Below are positions 55,980 to 64,000 of a stretch of DNA of 64,000 nt, piece by piece. Position numbers and translations under genes: made by a program. Position 1 is the first letter of the stretch; each line of letters opens with the position of its first letter. Under the pieces are notes generated by a model. That model was not told the DNA's origin, searched no databases, and worked only from the letters and a program-made list of their open reading frames with translations. Origin of the DNA: Rhodobacter xanthinilyticus (GTDB lineage Bacteria > Pseudomonadota > Alphaproteobacteria > Rhodobacterales > Rhodobacteraceae); the NCBI RefSeq assembly GCF_001856665.1, contig NZ_CP017781.1, positions 310,001-374,000 of the forward strand, written 5' to 3'.

Positions 55980-56738
55980 ATGTTCGAGGTTTCGTTGGAT
56001 GTGGCGGCGATGCTGGTCGCGGCGGCCTTTGCGGCAGGCTTTGTCGACAGTATCGCGGGGGGCGGCGGGCTGATCACGCTGCCGGTTCTGCTCCTGGCGG
56101 GGGCGAGCCCGCTCGAGGCGCTCTCGACCAACAAGGTGCAGGGCGCGTTCGGGGCGGCGACGGCGGCGGTTTCTTATGCGGCGCGCGGGCATGTCGATTT
56201 GCGCCGCCAGATCCGTGCGGCGGGGCTGGCCTTCGTGGCGGGGCTGTGCGGCGCGCTTTTGGTCGCGCGGATCCCGACCGAGGGGCTGCGGCTGGCGCTG
56301 CCGGTGATCCTGATCGCGATCGCGGGGTTTTTCGCCTTCAAGAAGGGGCTGGATGATACCGACCGGGCCGAGCGGATCCGGCCGGCGAGTTTCACGGCCT
56401 TTGTGGTGCCCTTGATCGGGTTTTATGACGGGCTGGTCGGGCCGGGGGCGGGGGCGTTCTACATGATCGGTTTCGTCAGCCTTGCGGGATATGGGGTGTT
56501 GAAGGCCACGGCGCATACGAAATTGCTAAATTTCGCCTCGAACATGGGGGGGCTGGTGGCCTTTGCGGCGGTGGGGGCGCCGTGGTGGATCACCGGGCTC
56601 GCGATGGGGTTGGCGCAGATGGCGGGGGCGCGGCTGGGGGCGCGGCTGGCGATGCGGGTCGGGGCGAAGGTGATCAAGCCGCTGCTTGTGGTGACCTCGA
56701 CGGCGCTGGCGGTGCGGCTGATCTGGCAGATGATCTGA
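55980..56738 (+). CDS. TSUP-family (TauE/SafE) permease
   Basis: A 252-residue membrane protein with about eight predicted helices. The GFVDSIAGGGGLITLP block near residue 20 and the internal duplicate VGPGAGAFYMIGFVSLAGY are characteristic of the TSUP/TauE family of sulfite or organosulfonate anion carriers. Substrate is not readable. The strong G+T richness of the third codon positions differs a little from neighbours. It converges with asparaginase, with a 3' repeat between. Confidence 0.88.
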   Translation: MFEVSLDVAAMLVAAAFAAGFVDSIAGGGGLITLPVLLLAGASPLEALSTNKVQGAFGAATAAVSYAARGHVDLRRQIRAAGLAFVAGLCGALLVARIPTEGLRLALPVILIAIAGFFAFKKGLDDTDRAERIRPASFTAFVVPLIGFYDGLVGPGAGAFYMIGFVSLAGYGVLKATAHTKLLNFASNMGGLVAFAAVGAPWWITGLAMGLAQMAGARLGARLAMRVGAKVIKPLLVVTSTALAVRLIWQMI

Positions 56739-56775
56739 GCCCGGCCGGGGCGCCCGTTGCAGGGACGGGAGCCTC

Positions 56776-56806
56776 CGGCGGGGATATTTTTGGCAAGATG
56801 AAAGGG
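56776..56806. repeat. 3'-end repeat, variant A copy (asparaginase 3' end)
   Basis: CGGCGGGGATATTTTTGG then CAAGATGAAAGGG, ending at 56806 next to the reverse-complemented asparaginase stop at 56807. A GC-rich but less regular stem precedes it. This copy has the longest central T-run. Confidence 0.7.
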
Positions 56807-57796
56807 TCAGGCGAAGCCGGGGGCGCGGCGCATCTGGCCGGTGACGAAGCCGCGCCAGTTTTTCTGGGCGGTGGGGATCAGTTTCTCGACGACCGGATGG
56901 GCGGGGTCGAGCGCGCCGAGTTTGACCAGCAGCGCGGTGATCGCGGCTTCGGCGGCGCGGGTGCCGCCATCGACGATCTTCAGCGCGATGCCGCGTTTTT
57001 GCTCGGGGAGGATCGCGATGAACACCGCCTCGGCGCCGGTCTTGACCGCGACCTTGCCGCCCATGGCGCGCATCAGATCGGTGCAGGCGCGCCCCTCGCC
57101 CGCGACCATCTCGGGGAAGGCGGCCATGGCGCGGGCGAGCCGCGCGGCGGCGGCCTCGCGCGGGCCGCCCTCGGGGTTGGCGGCGGCGAAGAGCTGCATC
57201 GCGCGGGCAAGGCCGGTCACCGTGCAGGCGAAATTGGGCGCCGAGCAGCCGTCGATCCCGTAGCCGGGCGAGGTTTCCCCGGTGACCTCCTCGAAGGCGG
57301 CTTTCACCGCGACCTGCACCGGGTGATCGAGCTCGACATATTCGGAGCCGCCGCCGAGATGGCGGTTGAGCGTCAGGAAGCCCGCGTGTTTGCCCGAGCA
57401 ATTGTTGTGGAGCTGGCAGGGGGCGGTATCGGAGCAGGTCAGGCGTTTGGCCTCGTCGCGATCCCAGGGCATATGGCAGCCGCAGCGCAGATCGCGCTCG
57501 CCGAGGCCCAGCGCGCCGAGCCAGGCCTCGACCGCCTGCGCGTGCATCGCCCCGCCCGAATGGCTCGCGCAGGCGAGTGCGAGTTGGCGCTCGCTCAGCC
57601 CCGCCGCCGCGGCCGCCCCGCTTTCGAGCAGCGGCAGCGCCTGCAGCATCTTGCACGACGAGCGCGGGAAGATCACCGTTTCGGGCGCGCCCCAGGCCGC
57701 CTCGATGCCGCCCGGCCCGTAGATCACCGCATGCCCGGCATGCACCGATTCGAGCATCCCGCCCCGCCACAACTCGATCATCGGCACCGCAACCAT
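56807..57796 (-). CDS. Asparaginase (rhizobial AnsA/thermolabile type)
   Basis: A 329-residue asparaginase of the family typified by Rhizobium etli AnsA, unrelated in fold to E. coli enzymes. Characteristic blocks are LPLLESGAAAAAGLSERQLALACASHSG, CHMPWDRD, NNCSGKHAGFL and YGIDGCSAPNFA. It hydrolyses asparagine to aspartate and ammonia. The ATG at 57796 has GAGGAGAGAG upstream; the longer frame would cross the ialB promoter region. It is convergent with the TSUP gene and divergent from ialB. Confidence 0.87.
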   Translation of the reverse strand: MVAVPMIELWRGGMLESVHAGHAVIYGPGGIEAAWGAPETVIFPRSSCKMLQALPLLESGAAAAAGLSERQLALACASHSGGAMHAQAVEAWLGALGLGERDLRCGCHMPWDRDEAKRLTCSDTAPCQLHNNCSGKHAGFLTLNRHLGGGSEYVELDHPVQVAVKAAFEEVTGETSPGYGIDGCSAPNFACTVTGLARAMQLFAAANPEGGPREAAAARLARAMAAFPEMVAGEGRACTDLMRAMGGKVAVKTGAEAVFIAILPEQKRGIALKIVDGGTRAAEAAITALLVKLGALDPAHPVVEKLIPTAQKNWRGFVTGQMRRAPGFA

Positions 57797-57901
57797 GTCT
57801 CTCTCCTCACGCATGCGCGAAATCCCGCCATGGGGGCTTTTCCCCACCGGCACTTTTACGTTATCTGTGGGATATCGAGTTGAAATCGCATCCGCCATTG
57901 T

Positions 57902-57920
57902 AAAAAAGGGCCAAAGGCCC
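57902..57920 (-). terminator. Minus-strand intrinsic terminator upstream of asparaginase
   Basis: On the minus strand GGGCC, loop TTT and GGCCC are followed by six Ts. It lies between the ialB start and the asparaginase start. It could end antisense transcription from ialB, or be an attenuator in the asparaginase leader. Confidence 0.55.
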
Positions 57921-57962
57921 GCGCGGCGGGGCAGAGGCATCAGGCAGCTGGAGGCTGTAACC

Positions 57963-58487
57963 ATGAAGACTTTCGTTCTCAAGGGCATGACGGTGCTGGC
58001 CGCGACCGCCCTTTTCGCGGGCGCCGCAGGCGCGCAGCAGACCACCAACCGCGTGGCCGCCAAGACCGACTGGAGCGTCTTCGTCGAAGACAGCCCGAAG
58101 GAATGCTGGGGCGTGTCGAAGCCGGTCGAGACGGTGAACTCCAAGGACGGCAAGCCCGTTCAGGTGCGCCGCGGCGATATTCTGCTCTTCGTGACCTTCC
58201 GCCCGGGCAAGGCCGGTGAGGTGTCGTTCATGGGCGGCTATCCCTTCGCCAATGGCTCGACCGTCGACATGGTGGTGAACAACGGCCAGAAATTCACCCT
58301 CTTCACCGATGGCGAAGGCGCCTGGGCAGGCTCGCCCGAGGAGGACGCCAAGATCGTCGCCGCGCTCAAGGGCGGGGCGGATGTGACGCTCTCGGCGCGC
58401 TCGGGCCGCGGCACGATCACCAAGGACAAATTCTCGCTGATGGGCTTCACCGCGGCGATGGAGGAAGCGGCGACCCGCTGCAAATAA
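57963..58487 (+). CDS. Invasion-associated locus B (IalB) family exported protein
   Basis: A 174-residue periplasmic protein with a signal peptide (LAATALFAGAAGA, cleavage near residue 24). The core has DWSVFVEDSPKECWG and a beta-rich fold ending KFSLMGFTAAMEEA, fitting the IalB family, first described in Bartonella invasion but common in non-pathogens with unknown roles. GGAGG lies ahead of the ATG at 57963. A UUCG-capped terminator follows. Confidence 0.85.
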   Translation: MKTFVLKGMTVLAATALFAGAAGAQQTTNRVAAKTDWSVFVEDSPKECWGVSKPVETVNSKDGKPVQVRRGDILLFVTFRPGKAGEVSFMGGYPFANGSTVDMVVNNGQKFTLFTDGEGAWAGSPEEDAKIVAALKGGADVTLSARSGRGTITKDKFSLMGFTAAMEEAATRCK

Positions 58488-58507
58488 GCGGGTTTTGCGC
58501 GCGACAG

Positions 58508-58530
58508 GGCCCCGGTTCGCCGGGGTCTTT
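58508..58530 (+). terminator. Intrinsic terminator after ialB
   Basis: CCCCGG, TTCG loop and CCGGGG, with a short CTTTG tail, about 20 nt after the stop. The stem is stable; the T-run is short. Confidence 0.7.
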
Positions 58531-58599
58531 GCATTTGTGGGCTACCCGTGGGCCCGCGAATCCCCTATATGAAGCGCCTCCCCAGCATTGGACAGAGCC

Positions 58600-59781
58600 A
58601 TGACCGAGCCCACCGCACCGATCACCCAGGACGTGCACACGATCCCGCGCAAGCTGCCCGAGGGCGGCAAGGTGAACCTCGTGGGCCTGACGCGCGAGCA
58701 ATTGCGCGAGACGCTGATCGCCGCCGGCACGCCGGAGAAACAGGCCAAGATGCGGGTCGGGCAGATCTGGCAATGGATCTACCATTGGGGCGTGCGCGAT
58801 TTCGCGGCGATGACCAACCTCGCGAAGGATTACCGCGCCTTCCTCGACGCGCGGTTCGAGATCGCGGTGCCCGAGTTGGTGACGCGGCAGGTCTCGATGG
58901 ACGGCACGCGCAAATATCTGCTGCGCATCGCCGGCGGGCATGAGGTCGAGGTCGTCTATATCCCCGAGGAAACCCGCGGCACGCTCTGCATCTCCAGCCA
59001 GGTGGGCTGCACGCTGACCTGTTCGTTCTGCCATACCGGCACGCAGAAGCTGGTGCGCAACCTGACCGCGGGCGAGATCGTGGGGCAGGTGATGGTGGCG
59101 CGCGACGATCTGGGCGAATGGCCCGAGCCGGGCGCGCCGAAGGATGAGACGCGGCTGGTGTCGAATGTCGTTCTGATGGGGATGGGCGAGCCGCTCTACA
59201 ATTTCGAGAATGTGCGCGATGCGATGAAGGTGGTGATGGATGGCGAGGGGATCTCGCTCTCGCGCCGGCGGATCACGCTCTCGACGAGCGGGATCGTGCC
59301 GGAGATCGCCAAGACCGCCGAGGAGATCGGCTGTCTGCTGGCGGTGAGCTTCCATGCCACGACCGATGAGGTGCGCGACCGTCTCGTGCCGGTCAACAAG
59401 AAGTGGAACATCGCGACGCTGCTCGACACGCTGCGCGAGTATCCGCGGCTGTCGAACAGCGAGCGGATCACCTTCGAATATGTCATGCTCAAGGGCGTGA
59501 ACGATACCGATGAGGATGCGCGCCGGCTGGTGAAGCTGATCCGCGGGATCCCGGCGAAGATCAACCTGATCCCGTTCAACGAATGGCCGGGCTCCCCCTA
59601 TCAGCGCTCGGATTGGGAGCGGATCGAGGCTTTTGCCGATATCGTCTACAAGGCGGGTTACGCCGCGCCGATCCGCACGCCGCGGGGCGAGGATATCATG
59701 GCGGCCTGCGGGCAGCTCAAATCGGCGACCGAACGCGCGCGCAAATCGCGTGCCGAGATCGAGGCCGAGGCCGGGCTCTGA
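58600..59781 (+). CDS. rlmN: Dual-specificity 23S rRNA / tRNA adenine C2-methyltransferase RlmN
   Basis: A 393-residue radical SAM enzyme methylating C2 of A2503 in 23S rRNA and A37 in tRNAs. The 4Fe-4S site is CTLTCSFC (Cys137, Cys141, Cys144), and the methyl-carrier cysteine is Cys370 in AACGQL. GMGEPL and SFHATTDE are conserved SAM-binding and substrate blocks. The ATG at 58600 is used; a TTG 12 bases earlier is possible. It is convergent with the ArnT-like gene, with a 3' repeat after its stop. Confidence 0.96.
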   Translation: MTEPTAPITQDVHTIPRKLPEGGKVNLVGLTREQLRETLIAAGTPEKQAKMRVGQIWQWIYHWGVRDFAAMTNLAKDYRAFLDARFEIAVPELVTRQVSMDGTRKYLLRIAGGHEVEVVYIPEETRGTLCISSQVGCTLTCSFCHTGTQKLVRNLTAGEIVGQVMVARDDLGEWPEPGAPKDETRLVSNVVLMGMGEPLYNFENVRDAMKVVMDGEGISLSRRRITLSTSGIVPEIAKTAEEIGCLLAVSFHATTDEVRDRLVPVNKKWNIATLLDTLREYPRLSNSERITFEYVMLKGVNDTDEDARRLVKLIRGIPAKINLIPFNEWPGSPYQRSDWERIEAFADIVYKAGYAAPIRTPRGEDIMAACGQLKSATERARKSRAEIEAEAGL

Positions 59782-59814
59782 GGATCACCCCGGGCGCCTG
59801 GGGCGCGGCCGGGG

Positions 59815-59840
59815 TTTGCGTATTTGGGCCAAGAAGAAAC
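59815..59840. repeat. 3'-end repeat, variant B copy 4 (ArnT-like 3' end)
   Basis: TTTGCGTATTTGGG then CCAAGAAGAAAC ends at 59840, directly against the reverse-complemented stop at 59841. From the ArnT-like gene, GTTTCTTCTTGG starts right after the stop. Confidence 0.72.
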
Positions 59841-61394
59841 TCAGCCGCGCCAGAGGCACCAATCGGTGCCGTTGAAATCGACCACCTCGGCGCCTTCGAG
59901 CGGCAAGGGCGCGAAGGCGCATTCGGCGAGCAGCACGCCGCCCGGATGCGCCGCGAGCCAGGCCCCGGCCTCGTCATGCGCGGGGAGGGCGACCGGCCCT
60001 GTCAGCCGCGCCTCGAAGCCGAATTCCTCGTGATACTGGCGGGCGATGACCGCGATCCCGGCGGCTTCGCGCGGCGCGATCTTGGCCGCGATCACTGCGC
60101 TGTCATAGCCGCGGCCGAGCCCGGTGAGCCCGATCACCAGGTTGAGCGCGAGGATGAGCGCAAGCCCGATCGCGGTGGAGCTCGCCACCACCGGCAGCCG
60201 CAGCGCCGCGATCGCCGCGACGGCCAGCCCGCCCGCGATCGCGATCACCACCCAGGACGGCGCGAGCTGCGCGCTCAGCCGCGGGTCGCCGACAAGGCCC
60301 AGCGCGGCCGCGATCAGCCCGCCGCCGAGCGCAACCGCGAGCCCCGCCGCGAGCCAGTTGCGCCGCGCAAGCCCCGCCTCCTCCGCCGCGATCAGCGCGC
60401 GCGCGAAGATCAGCGCCACCGCCGGCAGTTCGGGGATCAGGTAATGCACCTGCTTGCCCGAGACGAGCGAGAAGAGCGCCACCCCCGCCCCCGCCCAGAC
60501 GAGCGCGAGCCGCAACGACCGATCCGAAAGCCGCAACCGCACGAGCCCGCGCCACAGCGCCCCCGACCAGATCCACGGGTAGAGGATCACCGGCATCAGC
60601 GCGATCAGCCAATACCACGGCCGCGCATGGGCGAAGGAATTGACCGTCCGCCCGGCGGTTTGCTCCCACAAGATCATGTGGCGATACTCCGGCCCGCCCG
60701 CAATCGCGGCCGGCACCACCCAGAGCGCCACGAGCCCGAGCGCGAGCGCAAAGGCCAGCCCGACCCCGCGCCCGATCACGCCCACGCGCGGCCGCGTGGC
60801 CGGATCGGCCCAGAGCGGCGCGGCGAGCAGCGCGGGCATCAGATGCAGGAAGATCACCGGCCCCTTGGCATAGACCCCCATCGCAATGGCAAAGCCAAAG
60901 CCGAGCCAGCCCGGCAGATCGAGCTCCGCCCGCCCCATCGCGCGCCACAGCGCCGCGACCCCGATGAGCGTCGCGCAGCCGAGCATCGTGTCGAACATCG
61001 TCGCCCCGCCATAGGCGAGAAACACCACCATCCCCGCCAGCACGGCCGCCGCGGTGGCGCCGGTGCGCCCGTCCCAGAGCCTGCGCCCGAGCGCCCAGAC
61101 GCCGGCCACCATCGCCAGCCCGAAGGCCGGCCCGACCAGCCGCGCGGCCACCCCGCTCACCCCGAACACCGACCACACGAGGTTGATCAGCCAGAACAGC
61201 AGCGGCGGCTTGTCGGTATAAAGCGTGTGATTCTTCGTCGGCAGCAGCCACTGCCCGGTCTGGTGCATCTCCCAGGCCACATCGACATAGCGCGTCTCGT
61301 CGATCGGGATCAGCGGACGCAACAGCACCCCCGCCACCGAGACCGCCGCAAAAGCCCCGAGCGCCGCCAGCGCAACCCCCCGCGCGCGCATCAT
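59841..61394 (-). CDS. ArnT-like (GT83/PMT) membrane glycosyltransferase
   Basis: A 517-residue protein with about 12 hydrophobic segments. The first periplasmic loop has the acidic donor motif DETRYVDVAWEM, and TKNHTLYTDKPPLLFWL follows, both typical of ArnT-type lipid A pentose/aminosugar and other undecaprenyl-phosphate sugar transferases. The sugar is unknown. The start is ATG at 61394, overlapping the LOG gene stop as ATGA; the adjacent ATG three bases on is possible. The LOG gene is upstream on the same strand. Confidence 0.85.
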   Translation of the reverse strand: MMRARGVALAALGAFAAVSVAGVLLRPLIPIDETRYVDVAWEMHQTGQWLLPTKNHTLYTDKPPLLFWLINLVWSVFGVSGVAARLVGPAFGLAMVAGVWALGRRLWDGRTGATAAAVLAGMVVFLAYGGATMFDTMLGCATLIGVAALWRAMGRAELDLPGWLGFGFAIAMGVYAKGPVIFLHLMPALLAAPLWADPATRPRVGVIGRGVGLAFALALGLVALWVVPAAIAGGPEYRHMILWEQTAGRTVNSFAHARPWYWLIALMPVILYPWIWSGALWRGLVRLRLSDRSLRLALVWAGAGVALFSLVSGKQVHYLIPELPAVALIFARALIAAEEAGLARRNWLAAGLAVALGGGLIAAALGLVGDPRLSAQLAPSWVVIAIAGGLAVAAIAALRLPVVASSTAIGLALILALNLVIGLTGLGRGYDSAVIAAKIAPREAAGIAVIARQYHEEFGFEARLTGPVALPAHDEAGAWLAAHPGGVLLAECAFAPLPLEGAEVVDFNGTDWCLWRG

Positions 61395-62215
61395 TCGCAC
61401 CCGTAATCCCAGCCGTCGATGATCGCGAGGGCCTCCTCGGCGGTCTCGACAAAGCTGATCAGCTCGAGATCGGCGGGCGAGATCGTGCCCGCCTCGGCGA
61501 GGCTTTCCCAGTTGATCACCTTCTTCCAGAAATCGACCCCGAAGAGGATGAACGGGATCCGCCGCATCCGCCGCGTCTGGATCAGCGTCAGCGCCTCGAA
61601 CATCTCGTCGAGCGTGCCGAACCCGCCCGGGAAGACGGTGATCGCCTTGGCGCGCATCAGGAAATGCATCTTGCGGATCGCGAAGTAATGGAAGTTGAAC
61701 GACAGATCCGGGGTGACGAAATGGTTCGGCGCCTGTTCATGCGGCAGGAGGATGTTGAGCCCGATCGACTGGCCCCCAGCCTCATGGGCGCCGCGGTTGC
61801 CCGCCTCCATCACGCCCGGGCCGCCGCCGGTGCAAACCACCATCTCGCGGCCATATTTCGCAAGGCTGCGCGCGGTGATCGCGGCGGCGAATTTGCGCGC
61901 CTCCTCGTAGAAATGGCTGAGCTCCGCCAGCCCCGGCGTGCGCGCCCCCTCGGCCGCCTCGGGCGCGGGGATCCGCGCGCCGCCAAACATCACCACCGTC
62001 GAGTTGATCCCCCGTTCATCGAGGATCATCTGCGGCTTCAGAAGCTCGAGCTGCAACCGCACCGGGCGCAGCTCCGGGCGCATCATGAAATCATCGTCGA
62101 TGAAGGCGAGTTTATAGGCCGGGGCGCGGGTTTGCGGGGTATCGGGGATACGCCGCGCGGCGCGCGCATCCTCGATCGAATCGCGGAACGTGTGGCTACG
62201 GGTCTCTTCGCTCAT
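61391..62215 (-). CDS. LOG-family (TIGR00730) Rossmann-fold protein
   Basis: A 274-residue relative of lonely-guy proteins. The phosphoribosyl-binding GGGPGVMEA and PGGFGTLDE motifs are intact. In plants LOG releases active cytokinin bases from nucleotides; bacterial members are nucleotide 5'-monophosphate phosphoribohydrolases. The N-terminal 60 residues are an extension relative to short LOG proteins. It precedes the ArnT-like gene with an ATGA overlap and is divergent from dapD. Confidence 0.9.
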   Translation of the reverse strand: MSEETRSHTFRDSIEDARAARRIPDTPQTRAPAYKLAFIDDDFMMRPELRPVRLQLELLKPQMILDERGINSTVVMFGGARIPAPEAAEGARTPGLAELSHFYEEARKFAAAITARSLAKYGREMVVCTGGGPGVMEAGNRGAHEAGGQSIGLNILLPHEQAPNHFVTPDLSFNFHYFAIRKMHFLMRAKAITVFPGGFGTLDEMFEALTLIQTRRMRRIPFILFGVDFWKKVINWESLAEAGTISPADLELISFVETAEEALAIIDGWDYGCE

Positions 62216-62304
62216 GCTGTCCTGCCGTGATGCGGTTTTACCTTTCCACTATAGAAGGAAGCCCGTAAAAGCCACTTGAAACCTATTTCAGAGGGAGCCC
62301 CTTC

Positions 62305-63132
<828 letters not shown>

Positions 63133-63152
63133 TCGCGGCCGCATCGGATGCG

Positions 63153-63181
63153 AAAGGCCCGCCCCGGTGGCGGGCCTTTTT
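63153..63181. terminator. Bidirectional intrinsic terminator after dapD
   Basis: GGCCCGCC (63156-63163), loop CCGGT and GGCGGGCC (63169-63176), then five Ts rightward; three As on the left give a weaker leftward signal. It ends dapD and possibly the convergent lipoprotein gene. Confidence 0.9.
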
Positions 63182-63185
63182 CATG

Positions 63186-63818
63186 TCAGTCGCAGAAGAT
63201 CCACAAGGTGCACTGCTGTTTCAGCTGGACCTCGGTGACGAAGGCCGGGCCCAGATCGGGTTCGGGGTCGAGGAAGGTGGCGACCGGGATCACCAGGCTT
63301 GCCTCGGTGCCATCCTCGGACAGGGTGCCGGTGGTCGAGGTGATCTTGTAGGCCCGGATATGGAAGCTGAAGGAATGGCCCGCCAGCGCGGCGCGGATCA
63401 TGTCCTCCATTCCGCCGAGGTCTTCCGGATCGGGTTTCTTGCCATTTTTCGAGAGTTCGGAAAAATCGAACGTGATGCGGATGTGATTGTCGTCCACCCG
63501 CTCAAATCGGGCCGCGGCGGCGGGGTCGAAATCGTTCTGCCCGATCTGCGGCGCGCCCTGCTCCAGCAATTTGGCGATCGTCGTTTCGCCATGGGTGCGG
63601 CAGGTGAAGTCTTTCTTCGTCAGGTTCGCCTCCCCCCCCGGGCAGGCGTCCGCGGGGCTTTTGCCCATCATGTCGAACAACTCGCGTGCAAAACTCGTCT
63701 CGACCCCGCCCTGCATCGTCTCGCCATCGCTGAAATCCATCGTCACATCGGCGTCGATACAGGCCGAGAGCATCATCAGACCGGCCAGCGCCGGCAGAAC
63801 GGGCGAGAGAAAACGCAT
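63186..63818 (-). CDS. Uncharacterised lipoprotein
   Basis: A 210-residue lipoprotein candidate. The signal MRFLSPVLPALAGLMMLSAC puts the lipidated cysteine at residue 20. The rest is a beta-rich protein with two further cysteine pairs (DACPGG and FTCRTHG; KQQCTLWIFCD at the end), which could form disulfides. I do not recognise a family. The ATG at 63818 has AAGGA 8 nt upstream. It is convergent with dapD and divergent from a gene at 63923. Confidence 0.75.
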   Translation of the reverse strand: MRFLSPVLPALAGLMMLSACIDADVTMDFSDGETMQGGVETSFARELFDMMGKSPADACPGGEANLTKKDFTCRTHGETTIAKLLEQGAPQIGQNDFDPAAAARFERVDDNHIRITFDFSELSKNGKKPDPEDLGGMEDMIRAALAGHSFSFHIRAYKITSTTGTLSEDGTEASLVIPVATFLDPEPDLGPAFVTEVQLKQQCTLWIFCD

Positions 63819-63922
63819 TGCGGAAATCCTTGTCACAATCATGGTCGCGCCTAGAAAGCACCGATCCGCTCTTGACTCAATCGCCGATGCAGGCGAGGCG
63901 GGGGCAAATGCCGGAGGCCGCG

Positions 63923-64000
63923 ATGTCTGACACACCCGAAAAACCCGCCAAGGTGAAGCGCCCGCAGCAGGTCTATACCCTGCTCGTCGAGGTCGGCCGG
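63923..64000 (+). CDS. Start of an unidentified protein (runs off the window)
   Basis: The first 26 codons, starting MSDTPEKPAKVKRPQQVYTL, continue to the last base of the window in an open frame. GGAGG lies 5 nt before the ATG at 63923. The lysine/arginine-rich start then a LLVEVGR strand gives too little to identify it. Confidence 0.5.
   Translation, partial: MSDTPEKPAKVKRPQQVYTLLVEVGR

Overview
This is a GC-rich (roughly two-thirds G+C by eye), densely coding chromosomal segment. Gene content points to an alphaproteobacterium of the Rhodobacteraceae (Rhodobacter/Paracoccus-like): a BapA-type adhesin with its type I secretion genes, IalB, DUF4170, an alphaproteobacterial YlxR-L7Ae fusion, the accD-folC pair, the waaA-lpxK pair, and a recurring 3'-end repeat I associate with this family. 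About 59 genes are called, two of them cut by the window edges. I see no rRNA, tRNA, CRISPR array, insertion sequence or phage gene. No gene-free stretch exceeds about 205 bp. The genus assignment is inference.

Layout. 0-5 kb: trehalose synthesis (otsB-otsA, minus), ferrochelatase, a mog-argG pair and threonine dehydratase. 5-7 kb: an Hpt protein divergent from a response regulator with a PP2C-type phosphatase output. 7-15.3 kb: a four-gene minus-strand type I secretion locus (adhesin, TolC-like lipoprotein, ABC exporter, HlyD-type adaptor). 15.5-25.7 kb: two NUDIX hydrolases, Hsp33, CCA-adding enzyme, an ABC exporter, an rRNA uracil methyltransferase, two L,D-transpeptidases around a CAP lipoprotein, ubiG and a proline iminopeptidase. 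25.8-31.2 kb: rimP-nusA-ylxR-infB. 31.2-38.2 kb: a 45-residue protein, mutT-argJ-ppiC, secA and a secA-linked unknown. 38.2-46 kb: radC, dnaK-dnaJ, an AlkB-family dioxygenase, an alkane-monooxygenase-like enzyme and mutY. 45-52.6 kb: dciA-dsbA-caiB, lpxK-waaA-DUF4170, zapE and a flavin monooxygenase. 52.6-64 kb: folC-accD, a CPBP protease, a TSUP permease, asparaginase, ialB, rlmN, an ArnT-like transferase with a LOG protein, dapD and a lipoprotein.

Most of this is core housekeeping in short operons with ATGA, GTGA or TGATG overlaps. Four things stand out. The adhesin's natural start (15337) reads into an in-frame amber at codon 31, verified base by base, which separates its N-terminal prefix from the rest of a 1156-codon frame that contains a long hexanucleotide repeat. 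A roughly 23-bp element in two related variants sits at seven gene 3' ends, often touching the stop codon. An intrinsic terminator lies between the apparent promoter and the rimP start. A perfect GGAAC-N16-CGTT promoter, the general-stress sigma consensus of alphaproteobacteria, precedes otsBA.
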